Positions 28,934-38,780 of a stretch of 64,000 bases of DNA are shown piece after piece. The notes below the pieces were generated by a model. That model was not told where the DNA came from. It was given only the letters and a program-made list of their open reading frames with translations, and made no database searches. The stretch's first letter is position 1, and every line of letters begins with the position of its first letter. The stretch lies in the NCBI GenBank assembly GCA_016708825.1, contig JADJEZ010000006.1, positions 124,001 through 188,000 of the forward strand, written 5' to 3'. A program made the position numbers and the translations under genes. Source of the DNA: Betaproteobacteria bacterium. Lineage in GTDB: Bacteria > Pseudomonadota > Gammaproteobacteria > Burkholderiales > Usitatibacteraceae.

Positions 28934-29674
28934 ATGGGCGGTCCAGCGGTTCTCGTGACGGGCGGCGCCCGCAGGGTGGGCGCGGCGATCGTGCGCACCC
29001 TGCACGCGGCCGGCGCGCGCGTCGTCGTGCATTGCCATCGCTCGCGCGAGGAAGGCGACCGGCTCGTGGGCGCGCTGGAGAGGATCCGGGCCGGATCGGC
29101 GGCAATGGTCGAAGGCGACCTCCTCGACGCAGCGCGGTTGCCGCGAATCGTGGAGGAGGCCGCGAGCCGCTTCGGCCGGCTCGACGGTCTCGTGAACAAT
29201 GCCTCGTCCTTCCACCCGACCACGCTCGCGCAGCTCGACCTGGATGCGTGGGAGGACCTGGCCGGCACCAATCTGCGCGCCCCGCTCTTCCTGGCGAAGG
29301 CCGCGGCCCCGCACCTGCGAACCGCGCACGGCGCCATCGTGAACATCGTCGACATCCACGCGGACCGTCCGCTCGCGGGCTACCTCGCTTATTGCGTAGC
29401 CAAGAGCGGCCTCGCGGGTCTCACGCGCGCGCTCGCGATCGAACTCGCCCCGGACGTGCGGGTGAACGGCGTCTCGCCCGGAGCCATCCTGTGGCCCGAC
29501 GACGGCGAATCCTTCCCGGTCGCCGAGCGCGAACGGATCACGCGCCAGACGCCCCTGCGCCGGACGGGAACGCCGGAGGACATCGCCGGCGCGGTAAAAT
29601 ACCTGCTTCTCGACGCGCCTTTCGTCACCGGCCAGGTCTTCGCCGTGGACGGAGGGCGATCGATCACCCTCTAG
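28934..29674 (+). CDS. Pteridine reductase-type short-chain dehydrogenase
   Basis: A 246-residue SDR. The N-terminal LVTGGARRVGAAIVRTLHAA carries TGxxxRxG, the variant that marks the pteridine reductase group, instead of the usual TGxxxGxG. NNASSFHPTTL, the serine region, and Tyr-x3-Lys in LAYCVAKSGLAGL complete the active site. Such enzymes reduce biopterin or dihydrofolate with NADPH. The ATG at 28934 has no clear Shine-Dalgarno but lies just after AAATATAGC, a possible -10. ttcA follows after five bases. Confidence 0.9.
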   Translation: MGGPAVLVTGGARRVGAAIVRTLHAAGARVVVHCHRSREEGDRLVGALERIRAGSAAMVEGDLLDAARLPRIVEEAASRFGRLDGLVNNASSFHPTTLAQLDLDAWEDLAGTNLRAPLFLAKAAAPHLRTAHGAIVNIVDIHADRPLAGYLAYCVAKSGLAGLTRALAIELAPDVRVNGVSPGAILWPDDGESFPVAERERITRQTPLRRTGTPEDIAGAVKYLLLDAPFVTGQVFAVDGGRSITL

Positions 29675-29679
29675 CCTCC

Positions 29680-30594
29680 ATGGACACCGCCACCCACCCC
29701 CTGCGCGACACGCGCAAGGCCGACTTCGAGGCCGCCAAGCGAAGGAAGCGCATCCGCCGCCTGGTGGGCGAGGCGATCGGCGATTTCTCCATGATCGTGC
29801 CGGGCGACAAGGTGATGGCCTGCCTGTCCGGCGGCAAGGACAGCTACGCGCTCCTGGACGTCCTGCTGCACCTGCGCGACCGCGCGCCGGTGCCCTTCGA
29901 GGTGATCGCGGTGAACCTGGACCAGCGCCACCCCGGATTTCCCGAGCACGTGCTGCCCGAGTACCTCGCCGCCCGCGGCGTACCGCACCGCATCGTCGTC
30001 CAGGACACCCACAGCGTCGTGAAGCGGGTCATCCCCGAGGGGGCGACCATGTGCAGCCTCTGCTCGCGCCTTCGCCGCGGCGTGCTCTACCGGGTAGCCG
30101 GGGAGATCGGCGCGACGAAAATCGCGCTGGGCCACCACCGCGACGACTTCCTCGAGACCTTCTTCCTCAATCTCTTCCACAACGGCAAGATCAAGGCGAT
30201 GTCGCCCAAGCTCGTCTCCGACGACGGGCGCCACGTGGTCATCCGTCCGCTCGCCTACGTGGAGGAGCGCGACCTTTCCGCCTACGCCGAGGACCGGGCC
30301 TTTCCGATCATCCCGTGCGACCTGTGCGGATCGCAGGAGAACCTGCAGCGAAAGCAGGTGAAGGCGATGCTGCGCGAGTGGGAGCGGAAGTTCCCGGGGC
30401 GCGTGATCTCGATATTCAGCGCCCTCACCCGCGTGACGCCCTCGCATCTCATGGACCGTGCGCTCTTCGATTTCGCGAATCTCGCCGCCGACGGCGTTGC
30501 CAAGCCGGAGGGCGACACCGCCCTCGATCCCCAGGAAACGCTCCCCGACGTTTCGCAGGGCACGCTGGTGCGCTTCACGCCCGGTCGAGGTTGA
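29680..30594 (+). CDS. ttcA: tRNA 2-thiocytidine(32) synthetase TtcA
   Basis: TtcA thiolates C32 of several tRNAs in an ATP- and iron-sulfur-dependent reaction. Length 304 residues. The PP-loop is VMACLSGGKDSYALLDVLLH near residue 47; the two CxxC motifs are CSLCSRLRRG (about residue 125) and CDLCGSQENLQRKQVK (about residue 210). GHHRDDFLETFFLNLFHNGK is also conserved. The ATG at 29680 lies five bases past the pteridine reductase stop. Everything expected is present. Confidence 0.96.
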   Translation: MDTATHPLRDTRKADFEAAKRRKRIRRLVGEAIGDFSMIVPGDKVMACLSGGKDSYALLDVLLHLRDRAPVPFEVIAVNLDQRHPGFPEHVLPEYLAARGVPHRIVVQDTHSVVKRVIPEGATMCSLCSRLRRGVLYRVAGEIGATKIALGHHRDDFLETFFLNLFHNGKIKAMSPKLVSDDGRHVVIRPLAYVEERDLSAYAEDRAFPIIPCDLCGSQENLQRKQVKAMLREWERKFPGRVISIFSALTRVTPSHLMDRALFDFANLAADGVAKPEGDTALDPQETLPDVSQGTLVRFTPGRG

Positions 30595-30682
30595 CGCCCG
30601 TCGACCGGCAACGCCTCCACACCCCGATACGATTTTTTTCGCGGACGCGCCCGCCGGGCGCCCCGCCGACGAGGACATCGCA

Positions 30683-31936
30683 ATGACGATCAAGCACGTG
30701 GCGCCCACCAAGAAGATCCACTCCTTCCACCCCCCGCAGCGCACGCTCCTCGGCCCGGGCCCCTCCGAGATCAACCCGCGGGTGATGGCGGCGATGAGCC
30801 TGCCGGCGATCGGCTATCTCGACCCGGTCTTCGTGGAGATGATGGAGGAGCTGAAGCTCCTGCTGCGCTACACCTACCAGACCAGCAACGCGCTCACGTT
30901 TCCCGTCTCCGGCCCGGGCTCCGTCGGCATGGAGTACTGCTTCGTGAACCTGGTCTCCCCGGGGGACAAGGTGATCGTGATGCGAAACGGGGTTTTCGGC
31001 GGGCGGATGATCGAGAACGTGCAGCGCGCGGGCGGCGTCGCGGTCGTGGTCGAGGACGCCTGGGGCGAGCCTTGCGACCCGGAGAAGCTCGAGGACGCGC
31101 TCAAGGCGAACCCCGATGCCCGCGTGGTCGCCTTCGTCCACGCCGAAACGTCCACGGGCGTGCAGTCCGACGCGAAGTCGCTCGTGGCGCTCGCCCACAA
31201 GCACGGCGCGCTCACGATCGTGGACGCCGTGACCTCGCTTGCCGGCACGCCGGTGATGGTCGACGAGTGGAACATCGACGCCGTGTACTCGGCGAGCCAG
31301 AAGTGCCTTTCGTGCACCCCGGGCCTTTCCCCCGTGTCCTTCAGCGACCGCGTGGTCGAGCACGTGAAGGCCCGCAAGGACAAGATCCACAGCTGGTTCA
31401 TGGACATGAACCTGCTGCTGGGCTACTGGGGCGAAACGACCCGCACCTACCACCACACCGCCCCCACCAACAGCCTCTACGCCCTGCACGAGGCGCTCCT
31501 CCTCATCAAGGAGGAAGGGCTCGAGAACAGCTGGGCGAGGCATCACCGCCACCACCTCGCGCTCATGGCGGGGCTCGAGGCGATGGGCCTTCGCTACCTC
31601 GTGAAGGAAGGCGCGCGCCTGCCGCAGATGAACGCCGTGCACATCCCCGAGGCGGTGCGCGAGCGCGAGGCCGAGGTGAGGAAGACGCTCCTCACCGAGT
31701 TCAACCTGGAGATCGGCGCTGGCCTGGGCCCGCTCGCCGGCAAGATCTGGCGCATCGGCATAATGGGCTACTCGTGCAAGCCCGAGAACGTGATGCTGTG
31801 CCTGTCCGCGCTGGGCTCGGTGCTCTCCGACATGGGGCTCCCCATCCAGGTGGGCGAAGCCGAGGCGGCCGCGCACCACGCGTATGCGCAGATGCACGCG
31901 CAGGAAGCGAAAAGGAAGGTCGCCAGCATCCGCTAG
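30683..31936 (+). CDS. Class V aminotransferase, alanine/serine--glyoxylate type
   Basis: A 417-residue PLP enzyme of the AGXT/SPT group, converting glyoxylate to glycine with alanine or serine as donor. It shows RTLLGPGPSEINPRVMAAMS, FPVSGPGSVGMEYC, VHAETSTGVQSD, the VDAVTSLAGTPV aspartate segment, and the PLP lysine in YSASQKCLSCTPGLSPV. It may detoxify or recycle glyoxylate, which fits with oxalate metabolism elsewhere in the window, but no direct link is shown. It stands alone between ttcA and a terminator. Confidence 0.9.
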   Translation: MTIKHVAPTKKIHSFHPPQRTLLGPGPSEINPRVMAAMSLPAIGYLDPVFVEMMEELKLLLRYTYQTSNALTFPVSGPGSVGMEYCFVNLVSPGDKVIVMRNGVFGGRMIENVQRAGGVAVVVEDAWGEPCDPEKLEDALKANPDARVVAFVHAETSTGVQSDAKSLVALAHKHGALTIVDAVTSLAGTPVMVDEWNIDAVYSASQKCLSCTPGLSPVSFSDRVVEHVKARKDKIHSWFMDMNLLLGYWGETTRTYHHTAPTNSLYALHEALLLIKEEGLENSWARHHRHHLALMAGLEAMGLRYLVKEGARLPQMNAVHIPEAVREREAEVRKTLLTEFNLEIGAGLGPLAGKIWRIGIMGYSCKPENVMLCLSALGSVLSDMGLPIQVGEAEAAAHHAYAQMHAQEAKRKVASIR

Positions 31937-31962
31937 CGCCGTTGCCGGTGCACGCGTGAAAA

Positions 31963-31982
31963 GGGGCGCCCGCGGGCGCCCC
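31963..31982. terminator. Terminator between aminotransferase and M48 protease genes
   Basis: GGGGCGCCCGCGGGCGCCCC is a perfect 20-base palindrome flanked on the left by AAAA, giving a T-run on the minus strand. It lies between converging genes. Confidence 0.8.
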
Positions 31983-32004
31983 GTTCCGGCCGAATCCTGC
32001 AGCC

Positions 32005-32886
32005 CTATTTGGCGCCCAGGGCCTGGCGGAAGCGACCTGCGACCTGCGGCTGCGACGCGTACTTCTCGAGCGCGGTGGGCACCACCTTCTCGAGTTCCGC
32101 GAGTCGGTCGGCCGCGGAAGGATGCGTGGAAAAGGTGATCGACTCGCCCGCCTCCTCCGGCTTCGCCTGCGCGAGCATCGTGAGCACGGAGACGAATCCG
32201 TACGGATCGTAGCCCCCGCGCGTGGCGATGACCACGCCGATGCGGTCGGCCTCGTATTCCATGCCGCGGTCGAGCGGCCGCAGGAAGAGCCCGTCCTTCA
32301 CGAGGTCCACGCCCGCGTTGGCGAGCTGGGACTTGAGCCCGAGCACGTCGCCCCCGCTGCTGCGGCCGATGCGGTCCGCCGCGTAGGCTTTCGCCCCCGT
32401 GGCGGCGGCACTCCACCCGGCGTCCGACTTGATGGCCGAGAGCTGGTGCTTCTTCAGCACGTGCGCGATCTCGTGGGCGAGCACGCCCGCCAGTTCCGAT
32501 TCACTCGTCAGGCGCCGCACGAGCCCGTGGGAGACGATGACGGTGCCGCCGGGCATAGCGAAGGCGTTGATCGCATCCGTGTCGATCACGCCGAAGGTCC
32601 ACGGCAGGTCCGCGCGCTCGGTGTGCAGGGCGAGCCAGCGGCCGATGCGGTTCACGTAGCGCTGCAGGCGCTCGTCCGGGTGCAGCTTGGTGGCGCCGAG
32701 GAACCCGGCGGTTATGCCCTCGCCGAGCGCCACCTCTTCCTCGACCGTGTACTCCTTCGTCGCTTGCTGCACCTGTTCCCCGACTTCCACGGCCTTCTTG
32801 CCCAGGTCGAGGATCCGCCCGAAGTCTAGCTGCGCGTGGACGGGAACCGCCGCCGCGAGGAGGAGCGCCGCCATCGCCGCCCTCAC
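32005..32886 (-). CDS. M48 family zinc metalloprotease, secreted
   Basis: A 293-residue protein with a signal peptide (AALLLAAAVPVHA) and an M48 peptidase domain. The zinc motif is in LAGVLAHEIAHVLKKHQ (HExxH near residue 155), the third ligand is in the GMEYEADRIGVVI segment, and FSTHPSAADRLAEL closes the domain. Probably periplasmic, in quality control like BepA or LoiP. Start GTG at 32886 overlaps the TGA of the SH3 gene (GTGA), so the two are coupled. Confidence 0.92.
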   Translation of the reverse strand: MRAAMAALLLAAAVPVHAQLDFGRILDLGKKAVEVGEQVQQATKEYTVEEEVALGEGITAGFLGATKLHPDERLQRYVNRIGRWLALHTERADLPWTFGVIDTDAINAFAMPGGTVIVSHGLVRRLTSESELAGVLAHEIAHVLKKHQLSAIKSDAGWSAAATGAKAYAADRIGRSSGGDVLGLKSQLANAGVDLVKDGLFLRPLDRGMEYEADRIGVVIATRGGYDPYGFVSVLTMLAQAKPEEAGESITFSTHPSAADRLAELEKVVPTALEKYASQPQVAGRFRQALGAK

Positions 32887-33410
32887 GATCCGCCCCCTTC
32901 CGCCGCGTAGGCCACGGTCACGGGCGCGAGCTTGGCTTCCTTCGCAAAGCGCTCGGCGGAGGCCCTGTCTGCCCGGAAGGACTGGAGCTTGCGAAGCGCC
33001 GCCGTGTCGGGCGAGGCGTTCTTGAAATCCTCCGGCGTGAGGCCGCGGATGCCCAGGGTGGCGACCCTGGAGGTCTCGGGGGCCTTGCGCCCGCCGAAGC
33101 CGAAGATCGACGTGAGACCGCCGAGGGAGCCGCCGGACGACGACGAGGTGACGACCGTGGCCTCGAAGCGCAGGTGGAAGGCCCGGACCCAGCCGCGCTG
33201 GGTGCCGGACTCGACCTGGGTCCAGCCGCCCTGGCGGGATACCACCTTCACCGGGGCCCCGGAGGCGAGCGGAGCGACCGTGCGCGAATCGAACCCCGGG
33301 CGCTCCTTGAGGTCCGTGGCGCGGTTGGTGGACGCCTGCTCCTGGGCGAGCGCGCCGCCAGCAAGGGGGAGCCAGGCGAGGAGCAGCAGGCGGGAAAGTG
33401 GGGTAGGCAT
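32883..33410 (-). CDS. Secreted bacterial SH3-domain protein
   Basis: A 175-residue exported protein: signal peptide (LLLLAWLPLAGGALA), then an SH3-like domain (about residues 22-85) with STNRATDLKERPGFDSRTVA and GGWTQVESGTQRGWVRAFHL. The rest (PETSRVATLGIRGLTPEDFK) is an alpha-helical tail. It probably binds cell wall or a partner, perhaps the coupled M48 protease. No strong ribosome site precedes the ATG at 33410. Confidence 0.85.
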   Translation of the reverse strand: MPTPLSRLLLLAWLPLAGGALAQEQASTNRATDLKERPGFDSRTVAPLASGAPVKVVSRQGGWTQVESGTQRGWVRAFHLRFEATVVTSSSSGGSLGGLTSIFGFGGRKAPETSRVATLGIRGLTPEDFKNASPDTAALRKLQSFRADRASAERFAKEAKLAPVTVAYAAEGGGS

Positions 33411-33457
33411 GGCCGCGATGATAGGTCGCCCGGGCGCAACATTCAATTGCCGGGTTT

Positions 33458-34672
33458 TCACCGCACGAGAACCGTCGCGAGGCCGAGCAGCAGCCCCATG
33501 CTCGCCACGTCCGTGGCCGTGGTGACGATGATGCTCGATGCGGTGGCGGGGTCGGCACCCAGGCGCTTCATCACCAGGGGGACGAGGGCTCCCGAGACGC
33601 CGCTGATCGCGCAACTTCCCATCATCGCGAGGCACACGGCGACACCGAGGAGCAGCGCGTGCGGCGATTCCTGGGAACCTGCCAGGAAGTACATGGCCAG
33701 GCCGCAGAGCACGCCGGTGACGGTGCCGTTGGCCAGGCCCAGGAAGAACTCCTTCGCGACCAGCGCCTTGCCGCTGCCGGCGCGGATATCGCCGAGCGTG
33801 ATGCCGCGCACCGTGACCGCGAGCGCCTGGCAGCCGGTGTTGCCCGACTGCCCCGCCAGCACGGGAAGGAATGTCGCGAGGATCACGAGCCGGTCCACCG
33901 TGCCCTGGAACATCGCCACGACGCCTCCCGCCGCGAACGCCGTGAGGAGGTTCACCTGCAGCCACGGATGGCGGAAACGGAAGGCAAGCCCGAGCGAGGT
34001 GTTCACGCGCTCCTCCTTCTCGACGCCCACCATCGAGCCGGGCTGGGCAGTGATCTCGAAAGCCTGTTCCTCGAAGATCGCCGCGCCGCGCACGAGGCCG
34101 AGGAGCTTTCCGGCCTGGTCGCACACCGGGTACACGGGATAGTGGCGGTTCAGCGTGAGTTTCATCGCGTCCGACAGCGGCGTCTCGGGAAGGAACGAAA
34201 ACGCCCCCTTCAGCATCACGTCGCCCAGTTTCGCGCCGTGCTCGTTCAGGAGCAGGTCGCGCATCGTCACCAGGCCGAGCAGCGTTCGCTCTGCGTCCGT
34301 CACGTACCCGTAGGTGACGAAGGCCGTGCGCACCACGGTGCGCAACTGCTCGATCGCCTCGCCCACGCTCATGCCCGGCGAGAAGACGGCGTAGGCCGGC
34401 TCCATGAGACGCCCGATGACGCCGCGCGGGTAGCGGGCGTTGCGCAGCCACTGACGCGACAGCTCGGGAGAGGCGCCGCGCGAGATGGCGGCGAGGGATT
34501 CGGCCGGGAGTTCCGCCAGCACGTCCTGCACCAGGCCCGGGTTCATGTCCCCGAGCACCTCGATGGCGCGCGCCGGGTCCAGCGCGGCCAGCATGCGGGC
34601 GGCTTCGGGCGGGGGCTGCGACTTAAGACGAGCGAGGAGTGACTGGCGCGATTCGACGGTCGTCTGGGTCAA
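33458..34672 (-). CDS. mgtE: Magnesium transporter MgtE
   Basis: A 404-residue MgtE. The cytoplasmic N domain (about 1-95, PEAARMLAALDPARAIEVLG) is followed by a CBS pair (about 100-225) and five membrane helices (about 245-404). Transport signature: FLPVLAGQSGNTGCQALAVT and LVPLVMKRLGADPATASSI. Mg2+ binding to the cytoplasmic domains closes the channel in studied members. The protein is a little shorter than the usual 450 but all parts are seen. It stands alone on the minus strand. Confidence 0.95.
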   Translation of the reverse strand: MTQTTVESRQSLLARLKSQPPPEAARMLAALDPARAIEVLGDMNPGLVQDVLAELPAESLAAISRGASPELSRQWLRNARYPRGVIGRLMEPAYAVFSPGMSVGEAIEQLRTVVRTAFVTYGYVTDAERTLLGLVTMRDLLLNEHGAKLGDVMLKGAFSFLPETPLSDAMKLTLNRHYPVYPVCDQAGKLLGLVRGAAIFEEQAFEITAQPGSMVGVEKEERVNTSLGLAFRFRHPWLQVNLLTAFAAGGVVAMFQGTVDRLVILATFLPVLAGQSGNTGCQALAVTVRGITLGDIRAGSGKALVAKEFFLGLANGTVTGVLCGLAMYFLAGSQESPHALLLGVAVCLAMMGSCAISGVSGALVPLVMKRLGADPATASSIIVTTATDVASMGLLLGLATVLVR

Positions 34673-34714
34673 GGCGGGCTCCGGGCACGGAAGTGCCGCG
34701 ATTCTACCCCCCGG

Positions 34715-35566
34715 CTACGGCGGCAGTCCCAGCCGCCGCCAGATGGTCGTCGCAGGGCCCGCCTGGTTGAGCGTGTAGAAGTGAAGCCCCGGCGCGCCGA
34801 GGCCCAGGAGTCGTTCGCAAAGCCCGGTCACGACGTCGAGGCCAAAGGCCTTGATGGAAGCCGTGTCGTCCCCGAAGCTCTCCAGGCGAAGGCGGATCCA
34901 GCGCGGGATCTCCGCGCCGCAGGTGTCCGAGAAGCGCGCGAGCTGGGAGAAATTGTTGATCGGCATGATGCCCGGCACGATGGGCAAGTCCATTCCCAGT
35001 GCCTGCGCGGACTCGACGAAATGGACGTAGGCGTCGGCGTTGAAGAAATACTGCGTGATCGCGGAGTCCGCGCCCGCTTCGACTTTCGCCTTGAAGTGGG
35101 CGAGGTCGTCGGCGGGGCGTCGCGACTCGGGATGAAATTCCGGGTAGGCCGCCACCTCGATATGGAACCAGTCGCCCGTGCGCTGGCGGACGAACGCCAC
35201 GAGGTCCGCCGCATGGCGGAACTCGCCCGCCACCGCCATGCCCGACGGCATGTCTCCCCGGAGGCAGACCAGGCGACGGATGCCGACCTCCCGGTACCGA
35301 TCGAGGAGTCCGGCGATGCTTTCGCGCCGCGAGCCGATGCAGGAGATATGCGGGGCGGCCACGTGCCCCTCTTCGTGAATCTCGAGGATCGTGCGCAGCG
35401 TGCCCTCCTGCGTCGCGCCTCCGGCTCCGAAGGTGCACGACATGAAGGCCGGCTCCAGATTCGCCAGCTCGCGCCGGGTGACACGAAGCTTCTCCTCGCC
35501 CTCCGGCGTTCTCGGGGGGAAGAACTCGAAGCTGAACTGCTTCGGCAGGTCTTGTTGCGTGCGCAT
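34715..35566 (-). CDS. metF: 5,10-methylenetetrahydrofolate reductase
   Basis: MetF reduces methylene-THF to methyl-THF for methionine synthesis. The 283-residue protein carries FSFEFFPPRTPEGEEKL near the start, SCTFGAGGATQEGTL, LVCLRGDMPSG and ITQYFFNADAYVHFV, and has the FAD-binding TIM-barrel of the family. It lies four bases after the alpha/beta hydrolase gene and should be co-transcribed with ahcY, so it is probably under the SAH riboswitch. Confidence 0.96.
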   Translation of the reverse strand: MRTQQDLPKQFSFEFFPPRTPEGEEKLRVTRRELANLEPAFMSCTFGAGGATQEGTLRTILEIHEEGHVAAPHISCIGSRRESIAGLLDRYREVGIRRLVCLRGDMPSGMAVAGEFRHAADLVAFVRQRTGDWFHIEVAAYPEFHPESRRPADDLAHFKAKVEAGADSAITQYFFNADAYVHFVESAQALGMDLPIVPGIMPINNFSQLARFSDTCGAEIPRWIRLRLESFGDDTASIKAFGLDVVTGLCERLLGLGAPGLHFYTLNQAGPATTIWRRLGLPP

Positions 35567-35570
35567 CGCG

Positions 35571-36434
35571 CTATCTCCTCACGCCGAGGCCCTGCGACCC
35601 GAGAAAGGCGTCGACCTCCGGCATCCAGTGCGCGGTTCCCCGCGCGAAGTAGGCATGGCCGTCCGTTCCGAACGCGGGAGCGAGGACGAACCTCGCCCGC
35701 CCGCCCGTCGCGACGAAGGCCTCGTGCATCCGCCGGCTCAGCGCGGGGCGGAAGAACCGGTCGTTTTCCGTGTACATCCAGAGCTGCGGGACCCTCGTGG
35801 AGCGACCGTAGGCCGCCGCCGCGTCGACCAGGCGGTCCTCGCCGCATACGTCGTCCGGCCCTCGAGACCCGCGCCCCCCCGCGAAGTTCACGACCGCTGC
35901 GAGTCCCGGAAACGGCTCCGACGCGGCGGCGAGCGAAGCCCAACCGCCCGCGGACTGGCCTACGAGCACGATCCGCGCAGTGTCGATGGCGGCATCGGCG
36001 CGAAGGGCATCGACAGCCGCGCGCAGGTCCCTCGCGCTCTCGCGCCCGGCCGCCTCGTAGTCGGGATCGTCGCAGCGGCCGTAGCCCTCCGCCCACTCGC
36101 CGCCCGACTCGCCGTACCCGCGCCGCGTGGGAACCGCGACCGCGAATCCCCTCGCGACGAAGGCATGGCTCTGCGTCTCGTAGCGAATCCGGCCCGCTCG
36201 CCGCGCGGAGGCCGACCGCGGACTGCCATGGCTCAGCACCGCGAGGGGGTGTGGCCCCGGGCCCTCGGGCCGGAACACGGTCACCTGGATCGCGCTCCCG
36301 TCCAAGAGGGCGTTGACGACCTCCTCGCGAGGCGCGCCGGCCCACGCCGCCGGCGCGAAAGCGAGGGTCGCCAGCGTCAGGACGCCTGCGAGGGCGGCCC
36401 GAACGGCGAGGGAACCGTGGAAATCCCGGAGCAC
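35571..36434 (-). CDS. Secreted alpha/beta hydrolase between ahcY and metF
   Basis: A 287-residue exported hydrolase. Signal peptide: AALAGVLTLATLAFAPAAWA. The nucleophile elbow is VLVGQSAGGWASLAAAS (GxSxG, about residue 150). The acid is likely Asp of LWMYTENDRFF and the histidine that of FGTDGHAYFARG. SHGSPRSASARR resembles the oxyanion-hole region of dienelactone-hydrolase-like enzymes. Substrate unknown. Start GTG at 36434; no ATG fits. It separates ahcY and metF, 41 and 4 bases away, so it should share their riboswitch-controlled transcript, which is odd for a secreted enzyme. Confidence 0.85.
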   Translation of the reverse strand: MLRDFHGSLAVRAALAGVLTLATLAFAPAAWAGAPREEVVNALLDGSAIQVTVFRPEGPGPHPLAVLSHGSPRSASARRAGRIRYETQSHAFVARGFAVAVPTRRGYGESGGEWAEGYGRCDDPDYEAAGRESARDLRAAVDALRADAAIDTARIVLVGQSAGGWASLAAASEPFPGLAAVVNFAGGRGSRGPDDVCGEDRLVDAAAAYGRSTRVPQLWMYTENDRFFRPALSRRMHEAFVATGGRARFVLAPAFGTDGHAYFARGTAHWMPEVDAFLGSQGLGVRR

Positions 36435-36475
36435 GTGCTGGAGACGGAGCGCCCCTCCGGGCGCCCCGGCCTGGC

Positions 36476-37895
<1,420 letters not shown>

Positions 37896-37946
37896 CGTTC
37901 TCTCCAATTTCAAGTGAAGGATGCCGCCGTGCGAACGGGGACTTCT

Positions 37947-38036
37947 CACCCGGTCCTGCACAGTCGGGTGAGCGCCGTTGCGGTGTGGAATCCGAGCCTG
38001 GCGGGATGGGGAATCCCGTTGCAACGCTCCTCGGAC
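37947..38036 (-). ncRNA. SAH riboswitch upstream of ahcY
   Basis: On the minus strand the leader contains CCGAGGAGCGTTGCAACGGG, then CCAGGCTCGGA and finally CAACGGCGCTCACC: the conserved core of the S-adenosylhomocysteine riboswitch. CCGAG pairs with CTCGG, and GAGCGTTG/CAACGGCGCTC gives the long-range pairing. The aptamer starts about where transcription should begin. A following CACCCG / CGGGTG hairpin (37947-37970) overlaps the last aptamer strand and may be the expression switch. Known members turn ahcY on when SAH accumulates. Confidence 0.93.
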
Positions 38037-38043
38037 GGGGAGG

Positions 38044-38073
38044 ATTATACCGTGCCCGGATCCTCCCTACCAA
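38044..38073 (-). promoter_or_regulatory. ahcY promoter
   Basis: On the minus strand TTGGTA (38073-38068), 18 bases, TATAAT (38049-38044). The predicted start near 38037 coincides with the 5' end of the riboswitch. Confidence 0.7.
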
Positions 38074-38081
38074 GCGCCCCC

Positions 38082-38723
38082 ATGCCACCCGCGCCCGCCA
38101 CCCCCCTGCTCCTTGGATGCCCTGGATGCGGCTCGGCCATCGTCGAGTGCGCTTTCGCGCTGGCGGGGCTGCCGCTCGAGGTCGAGGACGTCGACTATTC
38201 CGCGGGAAGCCCGACGCGTGCGCGGCTTCTCGCGGTGAACCCCTTGGGGCAGGTTCCCGCCCTCGTCTTTCCGGACGGCCGCGTGCTCACCGAAAGCCTG
38301 GCGATCCTGCACGGCGTGAATGAACTCGCTCCCGATGCCGGTCTGGTTCCGGGGCCGGGCGAGGCCGCGCGGGAAGCCTTCCACCGCTGGGTCGTGTTCC
38401 TCGTGGCGTCCGTGTACCCGACCTTCACCTACGGCGACGAACCGGGAAAATGGGTCGCCGACGAGCGGGGCGCCGGGCAGCTGCGGCTGAGCACCGACCG
38501 GCATCGCGAGCGGCTCTGGCGCGAGATGGATGCCCACGCCATGGCGCCGTGGTTCCTGGGCGAGCGCCTGAGCGCGATCGACCTGTACCTGCTCGTCATG
38601 ACGCGCTGGCGCCCGGGCCCGGCGTGGTTCCGGACCAACGCGGCGAGGCTCGACGCGATCGCGACGCGCGCGGGCACGCTGGCGCCGCTGGGCCCGATCC
38701 TGAAGCGCCACTTCGGCGCCTGA
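38082..38723 (+). CDS. Glutathione S-transferase family protein
   Basis: A 213-residue GST-fold protein. The N-terminal half begins LLLGCPGCGSAIVECAF, with CPGC in the thioredoxin-active-site position, followed by LLAVNPLGQVPALVFPDGRV and the glutathione-binding TESLAILH. The C-terminal half is helical (WFLGERLSAIDLYLLVMTRW). Substrate unknown. It is transcribed away from ahcY, with the two promoters overlapping. It has no clear ribosome site before the ATG at 38082. Confidence 0.85.
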   Translation: MPPAPATPLLLGCPGCGSAIVECAFALAGLPLEVEDVDYSAGSPTRARLLAVNPLGQVPALVFPDGRVLTESLAILHGVNELAPDAGLVPGPGEAAREAFHRWVVFLVASVYPTFTYGDEPGKWVADERGAGQLRLSTDRHRERLWREMDAHAMAPWFLGERLSAIDLYLLVMTRWRPGPAWFRTNAARLDAIATRAGTLAPLGPILKRHFGA

Positions 38724-38780
38724 TCCGCACGGCGCCAGCGCACCGCGGCGCGGCGCCATCCCGCGGAAGGACGACGCGCG

